A stretch of 46,628 nucleotides of DNA from contig JBILCM010000012.1 of assembly GCA_044353165.1 (NCBI GenBank), forward strand, positions 1 to 46,628, given 5' to 3'. The DNA comes from JBILCM01 sp044353165 (GTDB lineage Bacteria; Bacillota; Bacilli; Paenibacillales; YIM-B00363). The notes under the pieces were generated by a model. That model ran no database searches. It saw nothing but the letters and a program-made list of their open reading frames with translations, and was not told the origin of the DNA. The translations under genes were made by a program, and so were the position numbers. Position 1 is the first letter of the stretch. Every line of letters begins with the position of its first letter. Below, piece by piece: positions 16,261 through 23,188 of this stretch.

Positions 16261-16974
16261 TTACTCCCACCTCATGATGTTCTCTGCCAACCATTTACCT
16301 AATAACATGATCAATAGACATCCTGTCATCACGAAACGTCCCGTTCCTTCATATAAAGGCGCCATATATTCTGGAGAACTTAAACGAAGCAATGCAATCA
16401 TCACAAATGGTACATATGTCATCATTCTGACTTCGAATCGCTTTCCGGCAAGAAGTACGGTCAACTCCCTTTCTAAATTCATTTTTTCTATCAACATATT
16501 TGAAGCAAACCGCATCACACTCACGAGATTTCCACCTGTTCGTTTACATGTGCTAAACAGACTCGCCCAAATGGTTATTTCCGTAATTTGAAGTCGTTGT
16601 TGTAGTTCGTCTACTGCAGACTCAATGGATGAGCCATTCTCAAGTTGTCCGCTCAGTCTTTCGACCTCTCGTAAAAGTTGGGAACTACCATCCGCGTACA
16701 TCAATTTCAGGTCAAATATGGCTGATTTAAATGCATTCTCTACTGATTTTCCTGATTGAAGTGAGGCAGTAATCGAATAAAGAATTTGCTCGAATTGTGC
16801 AGCAACGACTTCTTTTCGTTTAGACTCATAATTTGATTGCGCACGAAGTGAAAAACGAAATCCCAAAAGTGAAACCATAACTGCCACCGCAAGATGTTCA
16901 TAGAAGGACCAACCTATCCCAAACCATAATGATACATAGCTGAATTTTATGAGACCTCCCCGCCATTTGCTCAT
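16261..16974 (-). CDS. tadB: TadB-like pilus assembly membrane protein (T2SSF domain)
   Basis: 237 aa from the ATG at 16974, which overlaps the cpaF stop as ATGA; a longer frame to 17028 would overlap cpaF by 58 bases and is less likely. Two N-terminal membrane helices, a T2SSF domain (about 70-185, FEQILYSITASLQSGKSVENAF..., FSTCKRTGGNLVSVM) and two C-terminal helices match TadB. It is partner to the TadC-like protein in the Flp machine. Confidence 0.86.
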   Translation of the reverse strand: MSKWRGGLIKFSYVSLWFGIGWSFYEHLAVAVMVSLLGFRFSLRAQSNYESKRKEVVAAQFEQILYSITASLQSGKSVENAFKSAIFDLKLMYADGSSQLLREVERLSGQLENGSSIESAVDELQQRLQITEITIWASLFSTCKRTGGNLVSVMRFASNMLIEKMNLERELTVLLAGKRFEVRMMTYVPFVMIALLRLSSPEYMAPLYEGTGRFVMTGCLLIMLLGKWLAENIMRWE

Positions 16975-18224
16975 TTTATAGTGGGTATGAGATCTTTCTT
17001 GCCCAATTTGGTTTCTATCCATTTGCAATCACGAATCAACTGATTACCTGTAGGTAGCAGTGTTCCGTTGCCCTCCTTTTCTGTTGGATCGAAATTCCAT
17101 CCAAAAAGTTGGTTTAAGACATATTCACCATTCTGAAGTCCGACGATTTCGGTGATTTCAGTTACGTGGCGATGATAATTTTGATTGCGAGAAACATGAA
17201 CGGCGATTTGAATGGCAGCAACAATTTGTTCTCGAATGACTGCGAGTGGCAACTGTGTTTCAAGGGACGTCATCATTTCTAGACGACTGAGCATATCTTT
17301 CACTGAGTTTGCATGCCCTGTAGAGAGTGAACCGTCATGTCCAGTGTTCATTGCTTGCAGCATATCAATTGCTTCTACACCCCGAACTTCTCCTACGATG
17401 ATACGGTTGGGACGCATTCTTAATGCGGCACGAATTAAATGTCGGATTGTAATTTCACCTTTCCCTTCTGTGTTTGCCACTCGGGTTTCAAGCGAAACAA
17501 GATTAGGGACGTTGTAGATTTTTAATTCTGCTGCATCTTCGATCGTAACCACCCTTTCATCAAATGGGATATATTGTGAAAGTGCATTTAACATTGTAGT
17601 TTTTCCCGAACCTGTTCCACCGCTAATAAACAAATTGTATTTAGCTGTAATAGCATATTGAAGAAATATAGCAGCCGCATTTGATATGGATCCTTTACTG
17701 ATTAAATCGTCCATTGAATAAGGTCGATCTGGAAATTTTCTTATCGTCAACGAAGGTCCATTCAATGCGATCGGAGGTAAAACAGCGTGAACACGGGAAC
17801 CGTCAGGTAACCTAGCATCAACGATTGGATTTGAATCATTAATGGATCGGTTTACCTTAGAGACGATCAACTGTATCAAATCCTCAAGTCTTTCCTTACT
17901 TTCAAAAACATAAGGATAGCGTGTGATTTGCCCTCCTTTCTCGAAAAATATATCGTTCGGTCCATTCACCATAATTTCAGTGATGGAACGATCGCGCAGA
18001 AGTGGATCGATGATGTCAAAACCTCGAAAATAGTCAATTAATTTTTGCTTTACCAGTAGACGTTCACGGGCAGTCCACCTCATTTCTGATGCTATTATGG
18101 CCATTTTTTCATCGATAAGCGCACTGAAATCTTGATCTGAAATGTGCTCTGTAAAATCAATTTCCTCACGAATAACTTCACGTAGAGTTTTTATTTGGGT
18201 GTCATGCAGATGATTTAACTGCAT
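16971..18224 (-). CDS. cpaF: CpaF/TadA-type pilus assembly ATPase
   Basis: 417 aa secretion-superfamily ATPase. It has an N-terminal helical domain (about 1-75), EIMVNGPNDIFFEKGG (about 85), Walker A SGGTGSGKT near 200, the Asp-box region VTIEDAAELKI, Walker B-like RPNRIIVGEVRG, and a His-box MNTGHDGSLSTGHANS. It powers Flp pilin polymerisation at the inner face of the membrane. The ATG overlaps the 3' end of tadZ by 10 bases, and GGAGG lies 13 bases upstream. Confidence 0.95.
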   Translation of the reverse strand: MQLNHLHDTQIKTLREVIREEIDFTEHISDQDFSALIDEKMAIIASEMRWTARERLLVKQKLIDYFRGFDIIDPLLRDRSITEIMVNGPNDIFFEKGGQITRYPYVFESKERLEDLIQLIVSKVNRSINDSNPIVDARLPDGSRVHAVLPPIALNGPSLTIRKFPDRPYSMDDLISKGSISNAAAIFLQYAITAKYNLFISGGTGSGKTTMLNALSQYIPFDERVVTIEDAAELKIYNVPNLVSLETRVANTEGKGEITIRHLIRAALRMRPNRIIVGEVRGVEAIDMLQAMNTGHDGSLSTGHANSVKDMLSRLEMMTSLETQLPLAVIREQIVAAIQIAVHVSRNQNYHRHVTEITEIVGLQNGEYVLNQLFGWNFDPTEKEGNGTLLPTGNQLIRDCKWIETKLGKKDLIPTIK

Positions 18225-19276
18225 CGATTCATCAAAGCCTCCGCGACGAATTTCAAGTGATGGCTATACAATGGATCATAGAAATTGCGATTGTTCTTCC
18301 ATTCTGGAACATAAGGAAGATGTAGCGGGGTTCCTAGGGAATATAAACCGTGTTTCATTGATGGTTGCAAACTCTTGTTACATACAAACAAGCTCTTCTG
18401 ATGTAATTCCCCATTCATATTCCATTCAGGGAAATCGTTCATCCATCGATTTAAGTGCGACATACGAACGGAGTCATCAATGACCATAAAAACAACAATA
18501 TCACAATGCAATAAAGCCGCTTCAGCAAACTCACTACAGCCGGAACCAGCGTCCATAATGACATATTTACAACCGAATGCATTCCTTGCATGTTGAAGAA
18601 TTTCATCTGCATCATTATTTTTCATGGCAACAAACTCTCTTAAGGAAATTTTTGAACTTAAGCAGTGTAAGTACGGGTTATCGTTATGCATATCTATGAT
18701 CGAAGGTTGGACTTGGTTTCCGCACTTCCATGCATATAACCACTCACTCACGTTATGGATAATGGACTGTTTTTCAAAATTCATTGAGTTCTCTACTGCC
18801 TCCGAACTAATCAAGAAAGTTCTTTCTTTGTTATTAGCCCAAAACTCAGCCAATTTCAGAGCAAGTGTTGTTTTACCGACACCACCATGAGGTGACCAAA
18901 TCGTAATTACCGATGCAATCGTAGATTCATATGTTTGTTTATTTGTTGGATCACAATTATTCAACCAAGTGCGAATTAAATGAGGCATATACTCATATTT
19001 TGAGCATGCATTGGATTGCAAATATCTTGAAAGAATTTTTTCTTCAGTCAACCAGACCTTTGGTTGGACAATTTGTTCTAACTCTTCGCGAAACCGGAAC
19101 GACTCATGTATTACAATCAATTCAGGATTACTGTGCTTGAGTAAATCCATTAAACTTTCAATGCTTGTACATACTGTTAATTGCAGTTCCCTCCTCCATC
19201 TCTGTTCATGAACGTAATTAGAAACTCTAACTGCATAATCTTGGTCTGAATCACATAAGACGATTCGCTTTCGCAC
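18215..19276 (-). CDS. tadZ: CpaE/TadZ-like localisation ATPase
   Basis: 353 aa from the GTG at 19276, placed six bases after GAGGAGG; an upstream in-frame GTG would read through a terminator T-run and is rejected. Residues 1-110 resemble a receiver-like domain (IVLCDSDQDY at the start) as in CpaE/TadZ. A ParA/MinD-type ATPase follows, with deviant Walker A WSPHGGVGKTTLA near 130 and the switch region VIMDAGSG near 240. Such proteins place the Tad machine in the cell. It is the first gene of the tad run proper, and its leader carries a promoter and an intrinsic terminator. Confidence 0.88.
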   Translation of the reverse strand: MRKRIVLCDSDQDYAVRVSNYVHEQRWRRELQLTVCTSIESLMDLLKHSNPELIVIHESFRFREELEQIVQPKVWLTEEKILSRYLQSNACSKYEYMPHLIRTWLNNCDPTNKQTYESTIASVITIWSPHGGVGKTTLALKLAEFWANNKERTFLISSEAVENSMNFEKQSIIHNVSEWLYAWKCGNQVQPSIIDMHNDNPYLHCLSSKISLREFVAMKNNDADEILQHARNAFGCKYVIMDAGSGCSEFAEAALLHCDIVVFMVIDDSVRMSHLNRWMNDFPEWNMNGELHQKSLFVCNKSLQPSMKHGLYSLGTPLHLPYVPEWKNNRNFYDPLYSHHLKFVAEALMNRCS

Positions 19277-19300
19277 GTAAGACCTCCTCAACCCACCGAA

Positions 19301-19342
19301 AAATAAAAAAAACACGCGCAGACCATTATTTGGTCAGCGGTG
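19301..19342 (-). terminator. Intrinsic terminator in the tadZ leader (possible attenuator)
   Basis: On the minus strand CACCGCTGACCA-AATAA-TGGTC-TGCGCGTG forms a stem with one mismatch and one bulge, followed by TTTTTTTTATTT. The T-run ends 11 bases before the tadZ SD, so there is no room for a promoter after it; a good promoter lies about 40 bases before it. It therefore terminates within the tad leader rather than between independent units. Confidence 0.7.
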
Positions 19343-19351
19343 CTTCCGCAT
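19334..19351 (-). other. Possible 5-codon leader ORF in the tadZ leader
   Basis: ATG CGG AAG CAC CGC TGA (Met-Arg-Lys-His-Arg-stop) lies between the leader promoter and the terminator, and its last two codons and stop fall in the 5' arm of the terminator stem. AAGG precedes it, but only about two bases away, which is too close for an efficient SD. This may be chance. Confidence 0.2.
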
Positions 19352-19379
19352 TTCCTTAAATTTAGTTTTATTAGGTGTG

Positions 19380-19408
19380 ATTATAATTCAAACTTTATTT
19401 TTTGGCAA
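19380..19408 (-). promoter_or_regulatory. Sigma-A promoter for the tad operon
   Basis: TTGCCA (19403-19408), a 17-bp spacer and TATAAT (19380-19385) on the minus strand. It overlaps the last codons of the kinase gene and would start transcription about 30 bases before the leader hairpin. Confidence 0.65.
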
Positions 19409-21020
19409 GCCATTCTTGGATGTATTTTCGAATAGAAAATCGAAAGCCTTGTTTTGGCAATCTTTCAGGGGCCACCTTATCCAAAACAGGCGACAGTCTT
19501 TGCTGTAGCAATGTTTTTGCAAAAGTCTCGTCTGAGATACAGCGACCTTGCCAACGTGCCGCAACAACAAGATCATAATTGATCTCAGGAATGGATGCTG
19601 CAGGTTTTTTTGCAAAAAGACGATAAAAATCACGCATTTCTATCGTTTCGGGCATCCTGTTTGCAATCCACAGAACACGATTATTTTCAGTTAAATTGTT
19701 CAAACGCTCCCAGTTCGATATTGTAGAATTTGTCCGCAGTTCTCCTGGATTCGGTGCTGCTACTGCAAGGATCAGATCTGAAATACCTAGTGTAGAAGTA
19801 ATTGCCTCTGGGTTTGCATTTGAACTTATATCAATAATAACAATGTTATTCTTGAATTCGAATAAAATTTTATATAGATCGGTTATATCAAATGATGATG
19901 AGGTTTGAGATTGTTGTTCCGTTTGAAGTCGCCATATTCCCATGCCGTCAATCCACCCCTGGGGACTGGACAGCATGGCCCCTTTCATAGCCAGCTGAGC
20001 GTCGGGATTTTGCCAAGGAAACTCAACATATACCACGGATTGTTCCATCTCTGATAATAATTTTGTTAAGCAATTCGCAATGAAGGTTGCACCCACTTTC
20101 GGGAAAAGTCCATATACAGTAATTATCATTCGTTGTTTTGATTGCATGATTTTTTTTTGATTTACTGTTTGTTTGGTTTCATTGGGTTCTTGATCATTGG
20201 GGAGTAGAATTTGCAATTCATTCTTCAAAGATTGGACACTCTGCAAACGGTCCTCAGGGTTTTGTGCTAGTAAAGATTCTACCAAATTCACAAGACTTAA
20301 GGGCACTTCGTTGTTGAAATGATTGAGTGCTTTTTTTGTGAAATTATAATGATTGCCGCCGCTGAGTATAAAATAAATTAAACTTCCAAGCGAATAGAGG
20401 TCCGATCGGTGATCTGTTTGTTGATTTGCGATCAGTTCAGGGGGTGCAAAAGCGACTGAACCAATGTGGACAGTATCTGTTTGTTGCCCTTGCTTATAGA
20501 TTCGAGCAATGCCAAAATCAACCAAGCGAAGACGGTTGTCTTTCCCTACAATCACATTCGATGGTTTTATGTCACGAAAAACGATAGGACTTTCCATGGT
20601 ATGCAAATAATCTAATAAATCACACAATTGAAGTGCATATTCAACTGCTACCAGCCATGGCAAACGGTGATCTGTAGCTTGTGATACCTGGAACAACGTA
20701 TCACCTTCAAGATAATCCATTACGATGCAACACCCAAGATATTCTGGCATTTGAATGTAGTCTACAATTTTGGGTAAACACGGATGTTGTAAAGAAATCA
20801 TAATTTGAGCTTCGCGTTCGGACTGATCTGGAATCAATTGATCATGAGGAATCCACTTCAATGCCCATTGTTGACCCGGTAAACGCTCATCATCTGCTAG
20901 ATAGACTCGCCCCATTCCGCCTTCGCCAATTGATTTAGCAATGCGATATCTATCGCCAACAGAAACACCAATAGTCAAACCTTGCTCATTTAAATCACCC
21001 AATGGAATCCCTACTTCCAT
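19395..21020 (-). CDS. Hanks-type Ser/Thr kinase fused to a degenerate CpaE/TadZ-like P-loop domain
   Basis: 541 aa from the ATG at 21020. The start is uncertain: an upstream in-frame ATG (21050) lies inside a terminator hairpin, and a TTG at 21002 has a slightly better SD. The kinase domain spans about 20-275: glycine loop GEGGMGRVYLA, ALKW Lys, FRDIKPSN (Phe replaces the His of HRD), VDFGIAR, and APPELIAN...SDLYSLG. From about 310 to 520 a ParA/MinD-like domain begins MIITVYGLFPKVGATFIA; the Walker A is degenerate, with Ala where the catalytic Lys would be, while VVYVEFPW and IVIIDISSNAN resemble later ATPase strands. No membrane helix is seen. Being first in the Tad locus, it probably phosphorylates Tad components read by the FHA protein. 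Confidence 0.83.
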   Translation of the reverse strand: MEVGIPLGDLNEQGLTIGVSVGDRYRIAKSIGEGGMGRVYLADDERLPGQQWALKWIPHDQLIPDQSEREAQIMISLQHPCLPKIVDYIQMPEYLGCCIVMDYLEGDTLFQVSQATDHRLPWLVAVEYALQLCDLLDYLHTMESPIVFRDIKPSNVIVGKDNRLRLVDFGIARIYKQGQQTDTVHIGSVAFAPPELIANQQTDHRSDLYSLGSLIYFILSGGNHYNFTKKALNHFNNEVPLSLVNLVESLLAQNPEDRLQSVQSLKNELQILLPNDQEPNETKQTVNQKKIMQSKQRMIITVYGLFPKVGATFIANCLTKLLSEMEQSVVYVEFPWQNPDAQLAMKGAMLSSPQGWIDGMGIWRLQTEQQSQTSSSFDITDLYKILFEFKNNIVIIDISSNANPEAITSTLGISDLILAVAAPNPGELRTNSTISNWERLNNLTENNRVLWIANRMPETIEMRDFYRLFAKKPAASIPEINYDLVVAARWQGRCISDETFAKTLLQQRLSPVLDKVAPERLPKQGFRFSIRKYIQEWLAKK

Positions 21021-21072
21021 ATAAAAAATAAGCAAACCCACATACGGCATACCGTACGCATGTCTGCTTATT
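21021..21072 (-). terminator. Terminator-like hairpin forming the kinase leader
   Basis: On the minus strand AATAAGCA (complement of 21065-21072) pairs with TGCTTATT (complement of 21027-21034), with further internal pairing (ACAT/ATGT, ACGG/CCGT), followed by TTTTTTAT ending exactly at the kinase ATG. The hairpin starts about where the promoter at 21076-21104 would begin transcription. It could also end transcripts of the 92-aa gene. Confidence 0.65.
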
Positions 21073-21075
21073 CAG

Positions 21076-21104
21076 AGTATAAATATACAAGATTCGACAG
21101 TCAA
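21076..21104 (-). promoter_or_regulatory. Sigma-A promoter for the kinase gene
   Basis: TTGACT (21099-21104), a 17-bp spacer and TATACT (21076-21081) on the minus strand, 56 bases before the chosen kinase start and just downstream of the 92-aa gene. Confidence 0.65.
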
Positions 21105-21129
21105 GAAAAAAATGTAAAAATATATATCA

Positions 21130-21408
21130 TTACTTGGCTGTTGCCACTTGAAACCCCACTCTTACATCTAATTCGGATTCCAAATACGATTTGCCTAATG
21201 GAGTAATTTTTGCGATGTAATATTCAGGGTTGGTTTGCTTGAAGTATACAAACTTTTTGTCAGCTAAATATTCTAAAGCAAAAAAAGTTTCAGGATCTTC
21301 AAATTCAACGTTAATAGGGATGATTCTTCTTCTGTAACGATCGGTTTTGTATGCACGGTGTAAATCCTTCAAAACATTTAGCCGTATCAATCTTCTCTCT
21401 GTTCGCAT
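21130..21408 (-). CDS. Small protein of unknown function, possibly winged-helix
   Basis: 92 aa, a clear gene: SD AAGGAGGATG six bases before the ATG and its own promoter. The protein is basic in the first 30 residues (RTERRLIRLNVLKDLHRAYKT). It then has a helix, EYLADKKFVYFKQ and YYIAKITPLGKSYLE, which reads like the wing and last helix of a small winged-helix domain (as in YjcQ-like proteins); this is a weak resemblance. It is transcribed divergently from the CarH-like regulator, and its -35 box overlaps the putative CarH operator, so it may be under light/B12 control. Confidence 0.72.
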   Translation of the reverse strand: MRTERRLIRLNVLKDLHRAYKTDRYRRRIIPINVEFEDPETFFALEYLADKKFVYFKQTNPEYYIAKITPLGKSYLESELDVRVGFQVATAK

Positions 21409-21490
21409 CTTTCATCCTCCTTAAAAGTTAATGAAAGGTGTTTGTGATTCAGTATGCACCTTATTTCTGGCACCTTCCTACCTAGGAATA

Positions 21491-21520
21491 AATATACAAT
21501 ATAATAATAAACGTTGTCAA
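21491..21520 (-). promoter_or_regulatory. Sigma-A promoter for the 92-aa gene
   Basis: TTGACA (21515-21520), an 18-bp spacer and TATATT (21491-21496) on the minus strand. The -35 box is the complement of the first TTGTCAA unit of the putative CarH operator. Confidence 0.55.
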
Positions 21521-21531
21521 ATCTTTGTATA
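21514..21531. promoter_or_regulatory. Putative CarH operator upstream of its own gene (11-bp direct repeat)
   Basis: TTGTCAA-ATCT-TTGTATA: two TTGTNNA units spaced 11 bp apart. An 18-bp block differing at only two positions (TTGTATA-ATCT-TTGTATA) occurs at 31712-31729 between the divergent crt operons. The CarH of Thermus thermophilus is known to bind 11-bp direct repeats overlapping the promoter it represses. A further TTGTCAA lies at 21540-21546. Confidence 0.5.
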
Positions 21532-21539
21532 ATATTCGG

Positions 21540-21569
21540 TTGTCAAACATTCTACACTCATGATACAAT
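21540..21569 (+). promoter_or_regulatory. Sigma-A promoter for carH-folE
   Basis: TTGTCA (21540-21545), an 18-bp spacer and TACAAT (21564-21569), 45 bases before the start codon. It lies immediately downstream of the putative CarH operator. Confidence 0.5.
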
Positions 21570-21614
21570 AACGACTGTGAAAGTTTTGTAATTCGACGGG
21601 GGATGGAGGTAACT

Positions 21615-22553
21615 ATGCAGAAAGGTTGGTACAGCATAAAACAAATCTCACAAATCACCGGCCTGTCGACGTTCGTCATACGCAAATGGGAGGAACGTTA
21701 CAACTGTATTAAGCCAAAACGACTGGAGAATGGTTACAGGATATATAGTGATGATGATATCCGTCTTCTTTTGGCAATGAAGAAACTTGTTGATCAAGGA
21801 TATTCTGTTAAAAATGCGTTGCTTTCCATTGCAAATGAGGACATAAGCGACAAGTCAGCAATACAATCTGCACCTTTATCACATCTAATGACATCCTTGC
21901 CCATTAAACGATTGGAAAGCAATACAGAATCAACAATTTTAGACGAGTTAATCATGGGCGGACAACAATGCGATGAAAAAAAGATGTTACACGTGTTGAT
22001 GAACGCATTTCATGAATATGGAACTTCTCACTTAATCCATGAAGTGTTGCAACCTTTTCTCCATGCGATTGGGGAAAAATGGTTGGCTGGTGAATGGTCA
22101 GAACATCATGAACATATTGCAAGTATGACGATTCGAGACTTTCTGGTTCAAATTCGAAGCACTTTCCCAGAACCTGACCATGCTCCGATTTTGCTAGCCG
22201 CTTGTTTGCCTCATGAAAAACATGAAATTCCATTGCATATGATATTGTTAGAAGCCAAACTGAAGGGCTGGAAAACAATGTTTCTAGGAGCATCACCTGC
22301 TCCGATGGCCATCGAAAGAGCAGTAACCCAAATATTGCCCAAGAAGGTTGTAATATCGGCCACGACCACAACTCCTTTTGAACAAGACCCGGAGGTACTG
22401 TCAAAATTGGATGAATTGGCTCGTAAATATACCGACATCTCGTTTTATTTAGGTGGAGCAGGTGCATGGCAGTTCGAAAAGATAACACAACTGAAGTACG
22501 TCATTGTTACTAAAGACATAAAGGAAATGTTAAGAATTACTCAATCGAATTAG
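21615..22553 (+). CDS. carH: CarH/LitR-like MerR-family B12-binding photoreceptor repressor
   Basis: 312 aa from the ATG at 21615, five bases after GGAGG; another ATG 12 bases earlier overlaps the SD. Residues 1-70 are a MerR-type winged helix (YSIKQISQITGLSTFVIRKWEERY). A helical B12 cap domain (about 105-180) holds the light-sensing motif W-x9-EH exactly (Trp156, Glu166, His167). The Rossmann-type cobalamin domain follows, with lower-ligand His203 in ExHxxP (Gly of ExHxxG is Pro here), GASPAP and later strands. CarH/LitR proteins repress carotenoid genes as adenosylcobalamin-bound tetramers in the dark, and light releases them. A carotenoid cluster 6 kb away with a matching operator supports this role. 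folE follows 11 bases later. Confidence 0.85.
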   Translation: MQKGWYSIKQISQITGLSTFVIRKWEERYNCIKPKRLENGYRIYSDDDIRLLLAMKKLVDQGYSVKNALLSIANEDISDKSAIQSAPLSHLMTSLPIKRLESNTESTILDELIMGGQQCDEKKMLHVLMNAFHEYGTSHLIHEVLQPFLHAIGEKWLAGEWSEHHEHIASMTIRDFLVQIRSTFPEPDHAPILLAACLPHEKHEIPLHMILLEAKLKGWKTMFLGASPAPMAIERAVTQILPKKVVISATTTTPFEQDPEVLSKLDELARKYTDISFYLGGAGAWQFEKITQLKYVIVTKDIKEMLRITQSN

Positions 22554-22564
22554 GAGGCGTGTTT

Positions 22565-23188
22565 ATGTCAATTTCATTATCAAAGGGTCAACAGTCACGC
22601 AATGAAAAAAATAAGGATGCTCTTCCATTGCAGACTGCAAAAATTGAAACAGCAGTTCGCATGATATTGGAAGCTGTTGGAGAAGATGTGGGTCGAGACG
22701 GTTTGCGAGATACGCCGGCTCGCGTGGCAAGAATGTATCAAGAAGTATTTTCGGGCTTACGTTCGAATCCATCAGAAGTATTATCTGCGAAATTTGAGGT
22801 TGAAACCAATGAATTGGTTTTGGTGAAGGATATTCCGTTTTATTCGATGTGTGAGCATCATCTATTGCCTTTCTTCGGGGTAGCACACATTGCGTATCTG
22901 CCAAGCAAAGGTATTGTAACGGGATTGTCGAAACTCGCAAGGCTCGTGGATGCTATAGCAAAACGTCCGCAAGTTCAAGAGCGATTAACGAATGAAGTTG
23001 CAGAACTACTGCACACTGAATTGGAAACATCAGGAGTTCTTGTAGTCGTTGAGGCAGAACACCTATGTATGAACATGCGCGGAATCCGCAAACCAGGAAG
23101 TAAAACTTTGACAATTGCCTCACGCGGCGTATATGCTGATCAAGAAAAGAAACGTGAAGAAGCTTTGTCTCTTATTCGCCAGCCTTAA
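22565..23188 (+). CDS. folE: GTP cyclohydrolase I
   Basis: 207 aa from the ATG at 22565, seven bases after AGGAGG that overlaps the carH stop codon. Family blocks are complete: DGLRDTPARVARMYQE, the zinc/active-site CEHHLLPFFG near residue 100, GLSKLARLVD, KRPQVQERLT, and VVEAEHLCMNMRG with the second zinc Cys. It converts GTP to dihydroneopterin triphosphate, the first step of folate synthesis. No other folate gene is near. Co-transcription with a B12/light-dependent regulator is unusual; the folate-dependent MetH in the same window is on a separate unit. Confidence 0.95.
   Translation: MSISLSKGQQSRNEKNKDALPLQTAKIETAVRMILEAVGEDVGRDGLRDTPARVARMYQEVFSGLRSNPSEVLSAKFEVETNELVLVKDIPFYSMCEHHLLPFFGVAHIAYLPSKGIVTGLSKLARLVDAIAKRPQVQERLTNEVAELLHTELETSGVLVVVEAEHLCMNMRGIRKPGSKTLTIASRGVYADQEKKREEALSLIRQP

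Noticed and set aside
19277..19315. Upstream GTG start for TadZ (MFFLFFGG...)
   Set aside because: It would be encoded by the terminator T-run and the SD itself; the GTG at 19276 follows GAGGAGG at the right distance.
19334..19408. Possible c-di-GMP riboswitch before the tad genes
   Set aside because: Leader is too short and lacks the GEMM core motifs; only the terminator hairpin is supported.
21952..22488. 178-aa open frame antisense to the CarH-like gene
   Set aside because: Shadow of the real gene: no SD, no recognisable protein, and the plus-strand product has intact MerR and B12 motifs.
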